In this document: one piece after another, positions 44,393 to 53,799 of the stretch
How positions within the stretch are numbered: position 1 is the stretch's first letter
How the letters are laid out: each line of letters begins with the position of its first letter
Assembly: GCA_020160805.1 (NCBI GenBank)
Contig: JAIUPO010000007.1
Location: 1-64,000 of the forward strand
Reading direction: 5' to 3'
DNA length: 64,000 nucleotides
Source of the DNA: Actinomycetota bacterium
GTDB lineage: Bacteria; Actinomycetota; Actinomycetes; Actinomycetales; Dermatophilaceae
The notes under the pieces: generated by a model
Told to the model about the DNA's origin: nothing
Seen by the model: the letters and a program-made list of their open reading frames with translations, nothing else
The model's database searches: none
Made by a program: the position numbers and the translations under genes

Positions 44393-47300
44393 TAAAGGCG
44401 ACTCATTACGTAAGTGGCGATGTCATGGCCAAAACCAAGAATCATGAACTTCGACCCCACCGCGACAGAACCCGGCGAGCCCATAAATGGCAGTGTGTGC
44501 CGAGCACGTCCGGTGTTCAGGTCCCACACGATCGCGCTCCGGTCTTCGCTGGTGGTAACAGCGATCGGTATACCGACGTGGTCGTGACCGAGGGCGACCG
44601 CGCGTACCACGTCGGTGTGGCCGGTGAGGGTGTGTCGGTGCGCTCCGCTGCTCAGGTCCCAGACGATCGCGGTCCCGTCGCTGCTGGTGGTGACGGCGAT
44701 CGGGGCGCCATCCTGGTCGTGGCCGAGGGCGACCGCGCGCACCCAGTCGGTGTGGCCGGTGAGGGTGTGTCGGCGCGCTCCGCTGCTCAGGTCCCACACG
44801 ATCGCGATCGCATCGTGGCTGGTGGTGACGGCGATCGGGGCGCCGTCCTGGTCGTGGCCGAGCGCGACCGCGAGCACCACTCCGGTGTGGCCGGTGAGGG
44901 TGTGTCGGCGCTCTCCGGTGCGCAGGTCCCAGACGATCGCCGTCCCGTCATCGCTGGTGGTGACGGCGATGGGGATCATGTCCTGGTCATGGCCGAGGGC
45001 GACCGCGTTCACCGAGTCGGTGTGGCCGGTGAGGGTGTATCGGCGCTCTCCGGTGCTCAGGTCCCAGACGATCGCGGTCCCGTCATCGCTGGCGGTGACG
45101 GCGATCGGGGTGCCGTCGTGGTCATGGCCGAGGGCTACCGCGTTCACCGAGTCGGTGTGGCCGGTGAGGGTGTATCGGCGCTCTCCGGTGCTCAGGTCCC
45201 AGACGATCGCGGTCCCGTCATCGCTGGCGGTGACGGCGATCGGGGTGCCGTCGTGGTCATGGCCGAGGGCTACCGCGTTCACCGAGTCGGTGTGGCCGGT
45301 GAGGGTGTATCGGCGCTCTCCGGTGCTCAGGTCCCAGACGATCGCGGTCCCGTCATCGCTGGCGGTGACGGCGATCGGGGTGCCGTCGTGGTCATGGCCG
45401 AGGGCTACCGCGTTCACCGAGTCGGTGTGGCCGGTGAGGGTGTATCGGCGCTCTCCGGTGCTCAGGTCCCAGACGATCGCGGTCCCGTCGCTGCTGGTTG
45501 TGACGGCGATCGGGGCGCCATCCTGGTCGTGGCCGAGCGCAACCGCGGTCACCGAGCGCCTGTGGCCGGTAAGGGTGTATCGGCGCTCTCCGGTGCGCAG
45601 GTCCCAGACGATCGCCGTCTCGTCATCGCTGGTGGTGACGGCGATGGGGATCTTGTCCTGGCCATGGCCGAGGGCGACCGCATTCACCCAGTCGGTGTGG
45701 CCGTTGAGGGTGTGTCGGTGCGCTCCGCTGCTCAGGTCCCAGACGATCGCGGTCCCGTCGCCGCTGGTGGTGACGGCGATGGGGGCGCCGTCCTGGTCGT
45801 GGCCGAGGGCTACCGCGGTCACCGAGCGCCTGTGGCCGGTAAGGATGTGTCGACGCGCTCCGCTGCTCAGGTCCCAGACGATCGCGGTCCGGTCGCCGCT
45901 GGTGGTGACGGCGATGGGGGCGCCGTCCTGGTCGTGGCCGAGGGCGACCGCGAGCACCACGTCGGTGTGGCCGGTGAGGGTGTGTCGGTGCGCTCCGCTG
46001 CTCAGGTCCCAGACGATCGCGGTCCGGTCGCTGCTGGTGGTGACGGCGATCGGGGCGCCGTCGTGGTCGTGGCCGAGGGCGACCGCGTTTACCGAGTCGG
46101 TGTGGCCGGTGAGGGTGTGTCGGTGCGCTCCGCTGCTCAGGTCCCAGACGATCGCGGTCCCGTCGCTGCTGGTTGTGACGGCGATCGGGGCGCCATCCTG
46201 GTCGTGGCCGAGCGCAACCGCGGTCACCGAGCGCCTGTGGCCGGTAAGGGTGTGCCGACGCGCTCCGCTGCCTAGGTCCCACACGATCGCGGTCGCATCG
46301 TGGCTGGTGGTGACGGCGATGGGGGCGCCGTCCTGGTCGTGGCCGAGCGCGACCGCGAGCACCACGTCGGTGTGGCCGGTGAGGGTGTGTCGGCGCGCTC
46401 CGCTGCTCAGGTCCCAGACGATCGCGGTCCGGTCTCCGCTGGTGGTGACGGCGATCGGGGTGCCGTCCTCGTCGTGGCCGAGGGCGACCGCATTCACCCT
46501 GTTGGTGTGCCCGGTGAGGGTGTGCCTGGGGCCGCGAGACGAGCGACCGGTGGCCCAAACCGGTGACACGACTTCCCCGGGAAGCGCGCGAAATGCTTCA
46601 GCCAAGGCCAGACACCCTTGCTGTCGTGCTGTCAAAGCCAGGAAGCAAGCCCGGGGCCGTCGCGACAGCATCCGAGCGTTGACTATCCCAAGAACTCCTG
46701 CGCCATCACACAGGCGAACGCGGGTCGGTGCGGTCAGCAAGGTGTCGGCGACCGAGCGTGGCTCTGCGTGGACGAGGAACATGGGGTCGGCGAGAAGTTC
46801 TTCGCCCTTTCCTGCGTCCACCGCATGGGCGAGCGCGTGGCGGCGGACATAGGGCTCCGCTGGGTCCCAGACCGGGAGTCCCTCTGCATCAGCAAGGTGC
46901 GTCTGAAGTGCCCGATAGATTTCGCGGCCCATCTTGACCAGGCTGATTTTCGCGGAAAGGGGGTGCGCCTTGAGGTAGTCCGCCAGGCCCTGGTGGTAGA
47001 GCCGGAACAGCGTCGTGCCGTCGACATCCACCGACCGTCGCAAATAGAAGCGAACGGCGTCCAAGGCAGCTCGCACCTCTTCGGCGGAGAGTTTGGGATC
47101 GTCACCGGGCCAATCCAAGTTCTGGACCAGGCGAGTGAGGAGACCAAGGGGCATGCCTTCGCCTTTGGCCCAGGCCAGCGTGGCGAGCACCCGTCGTCGG
47201 CCCGTGCCGTCGTCTGGGACGTCGAGTTCAAGGACGTCGGCGAGCGTGCGCGGAGTCTGGGCAATGAGTGCAGCCACGTGTTCCGCCTCACTGGCTCGGT

Positions 47301-48948
47301 CACGGAGGACGTGGTCCAGGAAGACGCTCGTGATCAGGAATGGGCCAGCGTTCTCGACTTCGTCGTCGTTGCTGGGCGTCGCGGTCACGGCGGCGGCGAT
47401 TCCCCTGGCCAACTGACGTCGCGATTGCCGGAAATCGGAATGATCGCGCAAGACTTTCTCGACGTACGTCTCAATGGCTTGGTGGATCTCTTTGGCCGTG
47501 ACGGTGTCAAGATCGAGCTGCTGACCTGCTTCCAAGCGAGCGCGAAGCGGATCAAGCTGGGGCCAGCGCTCACCGGAACGCGAACCCACCAGCACCCGAA
47601 GCTTTGAGCCGGGTGTGCTGGCCCTTTCGATTAATGGAAGGAGAAGGGTAACCACTAGACCGCCCGGATCGAGCGCTTCGTCGACGGCATCAATGGCCAC
47701 GGTCATTTCACCGGATGCCTGGACGACTTCAACGAGGAATCTATCGACGTCGGTGTGCGCCGCTTCCGACAGCCCGAGTTGCCGGCTGAGGGACGCGCAG
47801 ATGTCTCGGGTGGACAGTTCACGCGCGTGAACGGCCACAAAGCCGGGGATGGTTGTTGGTGCGACGGCGGCGTGGCGCCAGATGTGCTGGGTGGAGTCGC
47901 GCAGTTGCGGATGAGCCGCGCAAACCACCATCCCCAGCAGCGCGGACTTCCCCGCCCCAGGCTGGCCGGTGACAAAACGAACTCCGTCGCCCGGAACCTC
48001 TCGATCCAGCCATCGGCTCAAGTCAGCGAGTTGCTCGCGCCGCCCGGTGAAATTGACCGCCAGCGCGGGTTGATCCCCGCGAAGCCCCTGAGGGCGCGTG
48101 GCGAAGTGGATGACGTCGATGAACGGATCCACGCTCCGAGCCAATTCGAGCAAGGTGGCCTCGACCTGCCACAGCGGAGATGTCGTCGCGCCGTCGACGT
48201 GCCGGGTGTTGATAAAGAACGGCGGATCGATCGTTCGGTCCAAGAGATTGGATTGGATGCTTTGATCGAGACCGTCACGACCTATCGCCTTCTTGACCTC
48301 GGCAATGACCCGGTCTCGCAGGGTTGACCACGGGAGATATGCCAGGCTCGGATCGATGCCGAGGTCTCCGTCCAAACCCGCGCGTAGCGCCGCGGCCAAC
48401 GCGGATGTCAGGCGCCCATCGAGAGCGCTCTGATTCTTCGCGCTGGCCGCCAGCACCCATGCCTTTGTATTCTCGGAGGATCCGGCAGCATGCCAGGGTT
48501 GGCGAGCCGCATCCCCGGCGTGGCAGACATCCAAGACAAAGAGGGTGTAGGGCCCGCCCGGCGTGTCTTCGGCCCGTTGCACCCAGGCGCCAAGACCGCT
48601 CGGCGCGGCCTTCCCGTCCGCGCCGATCACGCGTATCACGTCTGCCCCTGCGCTCAACTCGCCGTGCGACAGGACATGCACGATGCGCGTCGTGGGTCCC
48701 TCTTCGTCGATGAAGGACGTTGCGGCAGATTCAATGGACTTTCCCCCGAGGCCCGTCGGATCAGGACGTGATGTGGCGAACCCGTATTCGCGCAGAACGT
48801 CCGCCAGTGCATCGGCGGCAGGCATGAGGGCTTTCAGGGAGTTGAAGGAATCCAGCGCAACCTCTTCACCCGGGGCCGACGACCCAAACTCGGGAATGGC
48901 GATGACCAAGGCCTTGCGCGTCACGTCCTCCGGTGCCTCGGCGCTCAT
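44392..48948 (-). CDS. Caspase-like / STAND NTPase / WD40-repeat protein
   Basis: A 1518-residue multidomain protein. Residues of about 10-250 form a caspase-like (C14) peptidase domain, with candidate catalytic His95 in VLSHGELS and Cys142 in FVLDVCHAGD. Residues of about 300-720 form a STAND NTPase: FTGRREQLADL, Walker A GQPGAGKSAL (328-337), Walker B MTVAIDAVDEALD (about 415), and a winged-helix-like tail. The C-terminal about 675 residues are 15 WD40 repeats of 45 residues. STAND proteins oligomerise when the sensor (WD40) detects a trigger and then activate the effector, here a protease. I chose ATG 48948 (MSAEAPEDVTRKALVIAIPE); the frame further upstream overlaps the ileS T-box. It is coupled to the hydrolase gene downstream. 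Confidence 0.88.
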   Translation of the reverse strand: MSAEAPEDVTRKALVIAIPEFGSSAPGEEVALDSFNSLKALMPAADALADVLREYGFATSRPDPTGLGGKSIESAATSFIDEEGPTTRIVHVLSHGELSAGADVIRVIGADGKAAPSGLGAWVQRAEDTPGGPYTLFVLDVCHAGDAARQPWHAAGSSENTKAWVLAASAKNQSALDGRLTSALAAALRAGLDGDLGIDPSLAYLPWSTLRDRVIAEVKKAIGRDGLDQSIQSNLLDRTIDPPFFINTRHVDGATTSPLWQVEATLLELARSVDPFIDVIHFATRPQGLRGDQPALAVNFTGRREQLADLSRWLDREVPGDGVRFVTGQPGAGKSALLGMVVCAAHPQLRDSTQHIWRHAAVAPTTIPGFVAVHARELSTRDICASLSRQLGLSEAAHTDVDRFLVEVVQASGEMTVAIDAVDEALDPGGLVVTLLLPLIERASTPGSKLRVLVGSRSGERWPQLDPLRARLEAGQQLDLDTVTAKEIHQAIETYVEKVLRDHSDFRQSRRQLARGIAAAVTATPSNDDEVENAGPFLITSVFLDHVLRDRASEAEHVAALIAQTPRTLADVLELDVPDDGTGRRRVLATLAWAKGEGMPLGLLTRLVQNLDWPGDDPKLSAEEVRAALDAVRFYLRRSVDVDGTTLFRLYHQGLADYLKAHPLSAKISLVKMGREIYRALQTHLADAEGLPVWDPAEPYVRRHALAHAVDAGKGEELLADPMFLVHAEPRSVADTLLTAPTRVRLCDGAGVLGIVNARMLSRRPRACFLALTARQQGCLALAEAFRALPGEVVSPVWATGRSSRGPRHTLTGHTNRVNAVALGHDEDGTPIAVTTSGDRTAIVWDLSSGARRHTLTGHTDVVLAVALGHDQDGAPIAVTTSHDATAIVWDLGSGARRHTLTGHRRSVTAVALGHDQDGAPIAVTTSSDGTAIVWDLSSGAHRHTLTGHTDSVNAVALGHDHDGAPIAVTTSSDRTAIVWDLSSGAHRHTLTGHTDVVLAVALGHDQDGAPIAVTTSGDRTAIVWDLSSGARRHILTGHRRSVTAVALGHDQDGAPIAVTTSGDGTAIVWDLSSGAHRHTLNGHTDWVNAVALGHGQDKIPIAVTTSDDETAIVWDLRTGERRYTLTGHRRSVTAVALGHDQDGAPIAVTTSSDGTAIVWDLSTGERRYTLTGHTDSVNAVALGHDHDGTPIAVTASDDGTAIVWDLSTGERRYTLTGHTDSVNAVALGHDHDGTPIAVTASDDGTAIVWDLSTGERRYTLTGHTDSVNAVALGHDHDGTPIAVTASDDGTAIVWDLSTGERRYTLTGHTDSVNAVALGHDQDMIPIAVTTSDDGTAIVWDLRTGERRHTLTGHTGVVLAVALGHDQDGAPIAVTTSHDAIAIVWDLSSGARRHTLTGHTDWVRAVALGHDQDGAPIAVTTSSDGTAIVWDLSSGAHRHTLTGHTDVVRAVALGHDHVGIPIAVTTSEDRSAIVWDLNTGRARHTLPFMGSPGSVAVGSKFMILGFGHDIATYVMSRL
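44482..46506 (-). repeat. 15 tandem 135-bp WD40-coding repeats
   Basis: Fifteen in-frame units of exactly 135 bp encode 45-residue WD40 blades of the form TDSVNAVALGH...IAVTxSxDxTAIVWDL. Units 9-11 have identical protein sequences. In the DNA (about 45022-45426) they are the same even at synonymous positions as far as I could compare by eye. Differences between units fall at a few positions: the two residues after TGH, the pair before AVALGH, the residue before TAIVWDL, and SSGAH/STGER. Fifteen blades would make two seven-bladed propellers plus one. The identity points to recent duplication or ongoing gene conversion. Confidence 0.9.
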
Positions 48949-49030
48949 AGCCGGATTCTGGCACTTGCCAGCCGCACTGCCCGGCCCGCCGCGCGAAAGG
49001 CGGGGCGAGCAGGCATACGCGGCAGGTAAA

Positions 49031-49285
49031 CTCGCCACCACAGGCGTTCGAGCCGTCATCAGCGGCGAGCCTCCGGAAGAACGGCGGGAGACCGCTCATT
49101 AGACCCGGACGGGAGTGGCCCGTCATAGCCGACACGAGCGGTCGTCTGCCGCGCGCCCACCCGGGCGGGCGCCATACGGCAAGCGAGGTGGTACCGCGGT
49201 GGCGGCCCGAACCCGGGCCGGTGTCGTCCTCGTGTTGACGAGGAGACCCGGCTCCCACGAGGGGCCGGCCGAGCACGGAGCACCG
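49031..49285 (+). ncRNA. Translational T-box riboswitch of ileS (ultrashort Stem I)
   Basis: Stem I is made by CTCGCC (49031-49036) and GGCGAG (49064-49069) with a small inner GGC/GCC stem. The specifier ATC, for tRNA-Ile (GAU anticodon), is at 49058-49060 on the 3' side of its loop. A second stem pairs GACCGCTC (49090-49097) with GAGCGGTC (49136-49143), enclosing GACGGG/CCCGTC. The T-box motif GGTGGTACCGCGGT lies at 49187-49200; its TGGT pairs with the tRNA ACCA end. A hairpin TCCTCGT/ACGAGGA (49227-49244) and GC-rich repeats follow, able to hide the ribosome site before ATG 49293. Actinobacterial ileS leaders of this kind control translation: uncharged tRNA-Ile frees the ribosome site. Confidence 0.9.
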
Positions 49286-49292
49286 CATACCG

Positions 49293-52200
49293 ATGGCCTA
49301 TCCGAAGGCAAGCAGCACCGGCAGCACAGCCGTCCCGTCCAGCCCGCGCTTCCCCGCGATCGAAGAAGCGGTGCTGAAGTATTGGGACGCCGACGGCACC
49401 TTCACGGCATCCATCGACAATCGCCCGGCGGGCGAGAATGGCGACAACGAGTTCATCTTCTATGACGGCCCGCCCTTCGCCAACGGCCTGCCGCACTACG
49501 GCCACCTGCTGACCGGCTATGTCAAGGATGTCGTCCCGCGCTACCAGACCATGCGCGGCAAGCGCGTCGAGCGCCGCTTCGGCTGGGACACCCACGGCCT
49601 GCCCGCCGAGCTCGAGGCGATGAGCCAACTCGGGATCAAGACCAAGGACGAGATCCTCGAGATCGGCATCGAGGCATTCAACGCCAAGTGCCGCGAGTCG
49701 GTCATGAAGTACACCACCGAGTGGCGCGACTATGTCACCCGCCAGGCGCGCTGGGTCGACTTCGACAATGACTACAAGACGCTGAACCCGACCTTCATGG
49801 AGTCGGTCCTCTGGGCCTTCAAGTCGCTCTATGACAAGGGCCTGGTCTACGAAGGCTTCCGGATCCTGCCCTACTGCTGGAACGACCAGACGCCGCTGTC
49901 GAATCACGAACTGCGGATGGACGACGAGGTCTACAAGATCCGCAAGGACCCCGCGGTCACCGTCGGCTATCGCCTCCACACCGGGCCGTATGCCGGTGCG
50001 CTCGCCCTGATCTGGACCACCACTCCGTGGACCCTCCCGTCCAATATGGGCATCGCGGTCGGTCCCGATGTCGACTATGTCGTCGTCGAGTCCGCTGTGA
50101 CCGGCAAGACCGAGCGCTACCTGCTCGCGCAGGCGCGGGTCGCGGCATACGCCCATGATCTGTGGCCCGGCAAGGATGAGGTGGCGGTCGCCACCCGCAA
50201 GGACCCAAGCGCGCGAATCGTGGGTCGGCTCAAGGGATCTGAGCTGGTCGGCTCGACCTACCAGCCGCCCTTCCCCTATTACGAGGGCTACGCGAACGCC
50301 CACCAGGTCATCGCGGCCGACTTCGTCACGACCGAGGACGGCACCGGCATCGTCCACATGTCGCCCGGCTTCGGTGAGGACGACAAGGCGGCGCTGGATC
50401 GGGTCGGCGTCGAGACCGTCGTGCCCGTCGGCCCCGACGGGAAGTTCATCTTCCCGGTCACGGACTATCAGGGCCTGCACGTCTTCGACGCCAACCCGGT
50501 CATCTCCGAGCACCTCAAGGCGCGCACCTATGTCGATGGCGCTGGGGGAGAGGCCGATTCGGGCCCGGTGACCGAGGGCACGGTGCTGCTGCGCCGCGAG
50601 ACCTACGAGCACTCCTACCCGCATTGCTGGCGCTGCAAGCAGCCGCTGCTCTATATGGCCGTCTCGTCCTGGTTCGTCGAGGTGACGAAGTTCAAGGACC
50701 GGATGCTGGAGCTGAACCAGGAGATCTCCTGGACACCCGATAACGTCAAGGACGGCCAGTTCGGCAAGTGGCTGGAGAACGCCCGCGACTGGTCGATCAG
50801 CCGGAATCGCTTCTGGGGCAGCCCCATTCCCGTTTGGCGTTCCGACAACCCGGAGTACCCACGCCTTGACGTCTATGGCTCCTTCGCCGAGTTGGGGGCC
50901 GACTTCGGCGTCCTGCCGCGCAACGAGAAGGGCGAGCCGGACCTGCACCGGCCATTCATCGACGAACTGACCCGGCCCAATCCCGACGACCCCACCGGCG
51001 CCTCGACGATGCGCCGCGTCGAGGACGTCCTCGACGTCTGGTTCGACTCCGGCTCCATGAGTTTCGCTCAGGTGCACTATCCGTTCGACAACGCGGAATG
51101 GTTCGAGCACCACTTCCCGGGCGACTTCATCGTCGAATACATCGGCCAGACCCGCGGCTGGTTCTACACCCTGCACATCCTCGCGACGGCGCTCTTCGAC
51201 CGGCCGGCCTTCCAGTCCTGCGTCAGCCACGGCATCGTGCTCGGCGACGACGGCCAGAAGATGAGCAAGTCGCTGCGCAACTACCCGGACGTCTCGGAGG
51301 TCTTCGACCGCGACGGCGCCGACGCGATGCGCTGGTTCCTCATGGCGAGCCCGATCCTGCGTGGCGGCAACCTCATCGTCACCGAGGAGGGCATCCGCGC
51401 CGCGGTTCGCCAGGCGATGATCCCGCTGTGGAATGCGTGGTATTTCTTCGCGCTCTACGCTGGCGCCGCCGGGTATGACGCGCAGTGGCGCACCGACTCC
51501 ACGGACGGCCTCGACCGCTACATTCTCGCCAAACTGCGGGAGTATGTCGCGGACTCCCAGGCAGCCCAGGATGCCTACGACATCCCGCGCGCCTGCGAGC
51601 TGACCCGCGGCTTCCTTGACGTGCTCTCGAATTGGTACATCCGCCGTTCCCGGGACCGGTTCTGGGCCGCGGACGGGCAGGTGGATCAGTCGAGCAAGGA
51701 CGCCTTCGACACGCTGTACACCGTCCTCGAGGTCGTATGCCGAGTGGCCGCCCCCCTCATGCCGCTCGTCACGGAGGAGGTATGGCGCGGGCTCACCGGC
51801 GAGCGTTCGGTGCACCTGGCGGACTGGCCGAATGCCGAGCACCTGCCGGCCGATCACACGCTGGTCGCCGCGATGGACCGCATCCAGGCGATCTGCTCCG
51901 TCGGCTCATCGCTGCGCAAGGCCGAGAAGCTGCGCACCCGACTTCCGCTGTCGACGCTCACGGTCGTCAGCGCGCATGCTGCTGCGCTGCAACCCTTCTC
52001 GGCGATCGTTGCCGATGAGCTCAATGTCAAGACGGTCGACATCCGCGACCTGGCGGACGCGCACGAGTCGGATTTCGGCATCAGCCAAAAGCTCAATGTC
52101 AACGCCCGCGCCGCCGGCCCGCGCCTGGGCAAGGACGTCCAACTCGCGATCAAGGGCAGCAAGTCCGGGGACTGGTCGGTGGCGTCGGATGGCACCGTCA

Positions 52201-52661
52201 CGGCGGGTGGACTAGCCCTGGTCGAGGGCGAATACACCCTCGAAACCATCGTCGACACCGAAGGTGGCGGATCAGTCGCGACCGGCCTGCTGCCCGGTGG
52301 CGGTTTCGTCGTTCTGGACACCGAGGTCACAGCCGAGCTGGTTCGTGAGGGGGATGCCCGGGACCTGGTCAGGGCCGTCCAGACTCACCGCCGACACAAA
52401 GAGTACGACGTCTCCGATCGGATTAGGTTAATGGTGGCGGGTAACGATGAGGTTGCGGCTGTCGTGGAGGCATACGGTTCGCTCCTGTGCGCCGCGACGC
52501 TGGTCGTCAGTGACGGGCTTACCTTCGTGAGCGAGAACGTCGATGTGCGTGCGGTGGAAGGCTTCTCCGTCGACCAAGCACCAGTCACAGGCTGGGGTAA
52601 GGACATCTATACCCTCTTGGGTTCCGGTGCCGTCGTGCGATTCCAAATAGAGCTGGCCTGA
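49293..52661 (+). CDS. ileS: Isoleucyl-tRNA synthetase
   Basis: A 1122-residue class I synthetase. The HIGH-type motif is [15 protein letters not shown], the KMSKS loop is [13 protein letters not shown], and the CP1 editing domain lies between ([32 protein letters not shown]). [13 protein letters not shown] and the long C-terminal region of about 300 residues, without the bacterial zinc finger, are typical of the eukaryote-like IleS type. That type often tolerates mupirocin; this is an inference from type, not shown here. Start ATG 49293 follows the T-box. It is divergent from the caspase-STAND gene and converges on the beta-helix gene across a strong hairpin. Confidence 0.96.
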   Translation: MAYPKASSTGSTAVPSSPRFPAIEEAVLKYWDADGTFTASIDNRPAGENGDNEFIFYDGPPFANGLPHYGHLLTGYVKDVVPRYQTMRGKRVERRFGWDTHGLPAELEAMSQLGIKTKDEILEIGIEAFNAKCRESVMKYTTEWRDYVTRQARWVDFDNDYKTLNPTFMESVLWAFKSLYDKGLVYEGFRILPYCWNDQTPLSNHELRMDDEVYKIRKDPAVTVGYRLHTGPYAGALALIWTTTPWTLPSNMGIAVGPDVDYVVVESAVTGKTERYLLAQARVAAYAHDLWPGKDEVAVATRKDPSARIVGRLKGSELVGSTYQPPFPYYEGYANAHQVIAADFVTTEDGTGIVHMSPGFGEDDKAALDRVGVETVVPVGPDGKFIFPVTDYQGLHVFDANPVISEHLKARTYVDGAGGEADSGPVTEGTVLLRRETYEHSYPHCWRCKQPLLYMAVSSWFVEVTKFKDRMLELNQEISWTPDNVKDGQFGKWLENARDWSISRNRFWGSPIPVWRSDNPEYPRLDVYGSFAELGADFGVLPRNEKGEPDLHRPFIDELTRPNPDDPTGASTMRRVEDVLDVWFDSGSMSFAQVHYPFDNAEWFEHHFPGDFIVEYIGQTRGWFYTLHILATALFDRPAFQSCVSHGIVLGDDGQKMSKSLRNYPDVSEVFDRDGADAMRWFLMASPILRGGNLIVTEEGIRAAVRQAMIPLWNAWYFFALYAGAAGYDAQWRTDSTDGLDRYILAKLREYVADSQAAQDAYDIPRACELTRGFLDVLSNWYIRRSRDRFWAADGQVDQSSKDAFDTLYTVLEVVCRVAAPLMPLVTEEVWRGLTGERSVHLADWPNAEHLPADHTLVAAMDRIQAICSVGSSLRKAEKLRTRLPLSTLTVVSAHAAALQPFSAIVADELNVKTVDIRDLADAHESDFGISQKLNVNARAAGPRLGKDVQLAIKGSKSGDWSVASDGTVTAGGLALVEGEYTLETIVDTEGGGSVATGLLPGGGFVVLDTEVTAELVREGDARDLVRAVQTHRRHKEYDVSDRIRLMVAGNDEVAAVVEAYGSLLCAATLVVSDGLTFVSENVDVRAVEGFSVDQAPVTGWGKDIYTLLGSGAVVRFQIELA

Positions 52662-52693
52662 CGAGCACTGACGAGTCGAGATCCCACGCGAAT

Positions 52694-52729
52694 CGGGCAA
52701 CCAACCACGAGGATGTGGTTGGTGGCCCG
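52694..52729. terminator. Strong hairpin between ileS and the convergent beta-helix gene
   Basis: CGGG pairs with CCCG and ACCAACCAC pairs perfectly with GTGGTTGGT around a GAGGAT loop, with only a small asymmetry between the two parts. It lies 32 bases after the ileS TGA and 37 bases before the stop of the minus-strand gene, so it can serve both. No U-tract is present. Confidence 0.7.
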
Positions 52730-52766
52730 ATCTGGTATAGCGATTAGTGGCGCGTTGGTGCTCCGC

Positions 52767-53483
52767 TCAGCCCAGGCCGGAGCACTGGCCGGCGAGCCCG
52801 CCGGAGGCGACATTGCCATTCCCGGTGGGGGCGATGACATTTCCAGAGCAGTTCGCCTTGCCGCCCATGGTGTTGTTCTTGGCGACGAAGGCAATCTTGA
52901 CGGTATTGGAGAAGAGCGCCAGGTTGCCGCGAACGACATTGTCCCGCAGTCGAATTGCCGGGCTGTCGTTGCCGTAGACCTGGATGTTGTTGCCGACTCG
53001 GTTGTCGAAGACGCCGATCCGGTGGTGGTTGTTGTGCAGGATGATGTTGTTCTTGATCGTCATCTGGCAGATGGCGATCGGCCCGAAGTTGTTCTGCAGG
53101 TTGATATTTCCGCCCGCATTCGGGTCGACCTTGCAGCCGTCGTTGCCGATGATGATCTCGCCGGTCGTCCGACGGAAGTGGATCTGCCCCCAGACGTCGG
53201 TGTCGATGATGTTGACCTTGGCGGCCTCGTTGCCCTTGACATTGAGCCGGATCGTGGCGTCCTTGGTCATCAAGGTCGCCCCTTCTGACACCGTGACATT
53301 GCCGCTGACCTTCGCCCCGTCCAGGGTGCAGGTCGCACCCACCGGCACGAAGATCGCGGGATAAGACCCCGTGAGCGTGCCCGTGCAGACCGTGGCGGGC
53401 GCGGCGGTTGCGCTGCCGGCACCCATCCCCATGCCGGCGATGGCCAGCGTGGTGGCCGCAATCCCCGTCAGCATTCTCTTCAT
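52767..53483 (-). CDS. Secreted right-handed beta-helix-like protein
   Basis: A 238-residue exported protein: a signal peptide of about 27 residues (MKRMLTGIAATTLAIAG..., ending TAAPA), then a repetitive beta region. Rungs of about 20-22 residues with Asn/Ile periodicity are visible: VSGNVTVSEGATL, IRLNVKGNEAAKVNII, NINLQNNFGPIAICQMTI, KNNIILHNNHHRIGVF and NVVRGNLALFSNTVKIAFV. This is the pattern of a parallel beta-helix, as in pectate-lyase-like or adhesin proteins. No catalytic residues can be named. ATG 53483 has GGGGA seven bases upstream. Cysteines near both ends (VCTGTL, ATCTL, GQCSG) may cap the helix by disulfides. Confidence 0.7.
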   Translation of the reverse strand: MKRMLTGIAATTLAIAGMGMGAGSATAAPATVCTGTLTGSYPAIFVPVGATCTLDGAKVSGNVTVSEGATLMTKDATIRLNVKGNEAAKVNIIDTDVWGQIHFRRTTGEIIIGNDGCKVDPNAGGNINLQNNFGPIAICQMTIKNNIILHNNHHRIGVFDNRVGNNIQVYGNDSPAIRLRDNVVRGNLALFSNTVKIAFVAKNNTMGGKANCSGNVIAPTGNGNVASGGLAGQCSGLG

Positions 53484-53506
53484 ACAGTTCCCCAATCCCA
53501 GTGCGA

Positions 53507-53539
53507 TCACCGTTCGGTGACCGGCCGCCGCTCGGCGGC
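53507..53539. promoter_or_regulatory. Two adjacent inverted repeats upstream of the beta-helix gene
   Basis: TCACCG-TT-CGGTGA (53507-53520) is a perfect short palindrome, followed at once by GCCGCC-GCTC-GGCGGC (53524-53539). They lie 24-56 bases upstream of ATG 53483. They could be an operator plus a leader hairpin. Function is unproven; the rest of 53540-53607 is AT-richer and shows nothing else. Confidence 0.35.
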
Positions 53540-53607
53540 TCCCTGCCACCGTAATGGCGGTCATCGCCAAAGGTTAGGAAATAGTAAAGATTGAGGAATC
53601 CACTGCC

Positions 53608-53799
53608 TCAACAGCAGCGGGACGTGGGATTTCGGTCCATCTCGTCATACTTCGCCCGCCAGAACTCCCGCTCCGAGGGGATGCGGGCACCCGGGTGCAC
53701 GCGGGCCAGGTGGGCGCAGTAGCGCTCATACGCATCTGCACCGGTGACCCCGCGCCAGAACCGACGCAGGGACCGCCCGGTGTCGAGAAGCCCGGTCAA
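53608..53799 (-). CDS. DUF466 (YbdD/YjiX) small protein, CstA partner
   Basis: A 63-residue protein of the YbdD/YjiX family: LRRFWRGVTGADAYERYCAHL, HPGARIPSEREFWRAKYDEM, and the invariant C-terminal RCC. It is nearly always encoded right after cstA/btsT and is thought to help that transporter. I chose TTG 53799, which overlaps the cstA stop (TTGA) and gives the normal family length; the frame upstream (GTG 53844) would add 15 unrelated residues inside cstA. Confidence 0.85.
   Translation of the reverse strand: MTGLLDTGRSLRRFWRGVTGADAYERYCAHLARVHPGARIPSEREFWRAKYDEMDRNPTSRCC

Noticed and set aside
44482..46506. Repeat array considered as CRISPR or other non-coding tandem array
   Set aside because: The 135-bp period equals 45 codons, has no spacers, and translates as WD40 repeats.
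44080..46852. Long open frames (over 700 codons) on the plus strand opposite the WD40 repeats
   Set aside because: They are mirror frames of the 135-bp repeats. The minus strand encodes clear WD40 blades, while the plus-strand translations are low-complexity repeats without any known motif.
49059..51857. A 932-codon minus-strand open frame opposite ileS
   Set aside because: Typical antisense shadow in high-GC DNA; ileS on the plus strand has all synthetase motifs.
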